Assembly (NCBI GenBank): GCA_001897995.1 | Contig: MKRV01000308.1 | Location: 1 to 35,994 of the forward strand | Direction: 5' to 3' | Source: Alphaproteobacteria bacterium 65-37 | Lineage (GTDB): Bacteria; Pseudomonadota; Alphaproteobacteria; Reyranellales; Reyranellaceae | DNA length: 35,994 bases | Notes under the pieces: generated by a model | What the model was told of the DNA's origin: nothing | Seen by the model: only the letters and a program-made list of their open reading frames with translations | Databases searched by the model: none | Translations under genes and position numbers: made by a program | Part shown: positions 35,113 through 35,994 of the stretch, piece by piece | Layout of the letters: every line of letters starts with the position of its first letter | Numbering within the stretch: position 1 is the first letter of the stretch

Positions 35113-35793
35113 TCACTGTGTCGGGGTCATCCAGTACCATTGCCCCCCGGGCGTCTGCACCGCGTAGTAGCCCTGTTCGTTGCGCCAGTAGCGGTTGCCC
35201 GTCTGCGGATCGACATAGCCCTGGTTGGGCCCGAGATAGGGCAGAGATTGAGTCTGACCGGTCGTCGGGTCGATCCACCACGACTTGCCTTGCAGCACGT
35301 CGCCCGCCTGACTCTGGTTGCGGCGGTAGCTGTCGGCATATTGCTGCTGCGCCTGGCCGCGCTGCCGCTGCGCCTGCTGCAGCTCCTGCCACTTCTGATA
35401 CTCGGCCTGCTGGTTCTGCTGCTCGCTCTGGCGGTAGCGTCGAATGCCGTCTGGCGTGAAGCCGCCGGTCGCCGCGTACTGGTAGGCGAATTGCGCGTAG
35501 CTCAGCGTGCCGCCCTGCGCGAGGTGCTGCTGGTACTTGGCGTAACAGTCCGGGTTCTGCATCGTGCGTTGCACGATATCGGCGGTACGCGCCTGCATCT
35601 CGCGGTCGAGCTGCTGACTTTTCTGCAGTTGCTGGCGCAGCATCGCGCCGTAGTCCGGGCCGATATCGTAGCCGTTCTGATACATCTGGGCCGACGCCGG
35701 CGTGCCGACGGAGAGCGCGACGATCATCGCCAACAGGGCGGCGCGGCCCCCTGTTCCTGTGCTGCGAGCCACTAGAGACGTTGCAAGAGACAT
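35113..35793 (-). CDS. Secreted Gln/Tyr-rich protein of unknown function
   Basis: I do not recognise a named family. From the ATG at 35793 it has 226 residues, with AGGGAG 7 nt upstream. A signal peptide is clear (ALLAMIVALSVGTPASAQ). The mature protein has a Gln-rich helical middle (QQNQQAEYQKWQELQQAQ) and a C-terminal third of aromatic-Gly repeats: WWIDPTTGQTQSLPY, YVDPQTGNRYWRNEQGYY and TPGGQWYWMTPTQ. Each has a W/Y-x-D-P-x-T-G-type turn, which suggests short repeated beta hairpins. A single Cys lies in NPDCYAKYQQHL. It follows an autotransporter-type gene on the same strand by about 60 nt, so both may belong to one envelope operon. A surface or structural role is inferred. Confidence 0.8.
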   Translation of the reverse strand: MSLATSLVARSTGTGGRAALLAMIVALSVGTPASAQMYQNGYDIGPDYGAMLRQQLQKSQQLDREMQARTADIVQRTMQNPDCYAKYQQHLAQGGTLSYAQFAYQYAATGGFTPDGIRRYRQSEQQNQQAEYQKWQELQQAQRQRGQAQQQYADSYRRNQSQAGDVLQGKSWWIDPTTGQTQSLPYLGPNQGYVDPQTGNRYWRNEQGYYAVQTPGGQWYWMTPTQ

Positions 35794-35853
35794 GGGTATC
35801 TCCCTCATACCGTTTGCCATCGTTCCCGGCCGTCTCCGTAGCTACCCCTTGCC

Positions 35854-35994
35854 TCAAAACCGGTAGGTAAGGTTACCGCGGACGGTCTGGTCTTGGGAAC
35901 CGGCCACGAACTGGCCGGTGTAGCCGATGCCGATACTGGCCCGCTCGGAGAGGCGCACGTCGATACCGAGCTCGAGCAGGGCCGCATCCTGGGC
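35854..35994 (-). CDS. C-terminal end of an autotransporter-type beta-barrel protein (partial)
   Basis: The reverse strand is open from the window edge to a TGA at 35854-35856 and encodes the last 46 residues of a protein: it includes LLELGIDVRLSERASIGIG, YTGQFVAGSQDQTV, and ends NLTYRF. Alternating hydrophobic and polar residues with glycines, an LSERASIGIGYTGQF strand pair and a C-terminal Phe are the hallmarks of outer-membrane beta-barrels, especially autotransporter translocators. The rest of the gene lies beyond the window. The signal for BAM-dependent insertion (terminal aromatic) is intact. It lies upstream of the Gln-rich secreted protein. Confidence 0.75.
   Translation of the reverse strand, partial: AQDAALLELGIDVRLSERASIGIGYTGQFVAGSQDQTVRGNLTYRF

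Overview
The window looks like chromosome of a high-GC alphaproteobacterium. This is inferred from the strongly GC-biased third codon positions, an hslVU operon, a SapC-family protein, TRAP and solute-binding uptake systems, and palindromic intergenic repeats of the type common in Alphaproteobacteria. A Reyranella-like or related Rhodospirillales/Hyphomicrobiales soil organism would fit, but no marker gene settles the genus. There is no tRNA, rRNA, CRISPR array, transposase or phage structural gene that I can see. Almost all genes are ordinary metabolic, transport or stress genes with little space between them.

Layout. (1) 1-5158, minus strand: a heavy-metal RND efflux operon. It runs from a small secreted CHLC-motif protein through an outer-membrane channel and a His-rich periplasmic adaptor to a CzcA-type pump that is cut by the window edge. 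An ArsR/SmtB-type operator with an overlapping promoter lies just upstream. (2) 5175-8898, minus: an aldose-1-epimerase family protein, then a D-2-hydroxyacid dehydrogenase directly downstream of a SulP anion transporter. (3) 9081-11984, plus: a complete DctP-DctQ-DctM TRAP transporter with a GntR-like palindrome upstream, a strong hairpin after dctP, and a terminator at its end. (4) 12018-15320, minus: a glyoxalase-fold protein, a nitronate monooxygenase-like flavoprotein and a secreted alpha/beta hydrolase. (5) 15391-16778, plus: an MFS transporter followed 2 nt later by a 43-residue single-pass membrane peptide. (6) 16854-21825, plus: a two-gene cassette of unknown function. It encodes a 1322-residue, mostly helical protein and a 332-residue protein with a possible Cys-His-Asp hydrolase triad. 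This is the least explained part of the window. (7) 21958-23838, minus: hslV-hslU. (8) 23972-25631, plus: a D-amino-acid dehydrogenase-like oxidase and a GFA-family zinc protein. (9) 25893-29113: a YgjP-like metallopeptidase (minus), then a carboxymuconolactone decarboxylase-like protein, a class V PLP enzyme and a methyltransferase (plus). (10) 29233-31895, plus: a family 5 solute-binding protein and an adenosine-deaminase-family enzyme. (11) 32004-34890: MsrA (minus), MAPEG and YihY membrane proteins (plus), SapC (minus). (12) 34891-35994, minus: a Gln-rich secreted protein and the C-terminal end of an autotransporter-type beta barrel.

Noncoding structure is informative. Four of the five convergent gene junctions carry perfect palindromes. 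Three of these hairpins share a fixed CTCCAG core, and their three variable stem positions co-vary. A 196-bp composite palindromic element with inverted ends sits at 25664-25859. All functional statements rest on reading the sequence and on family knowledge; no search or folding was run.
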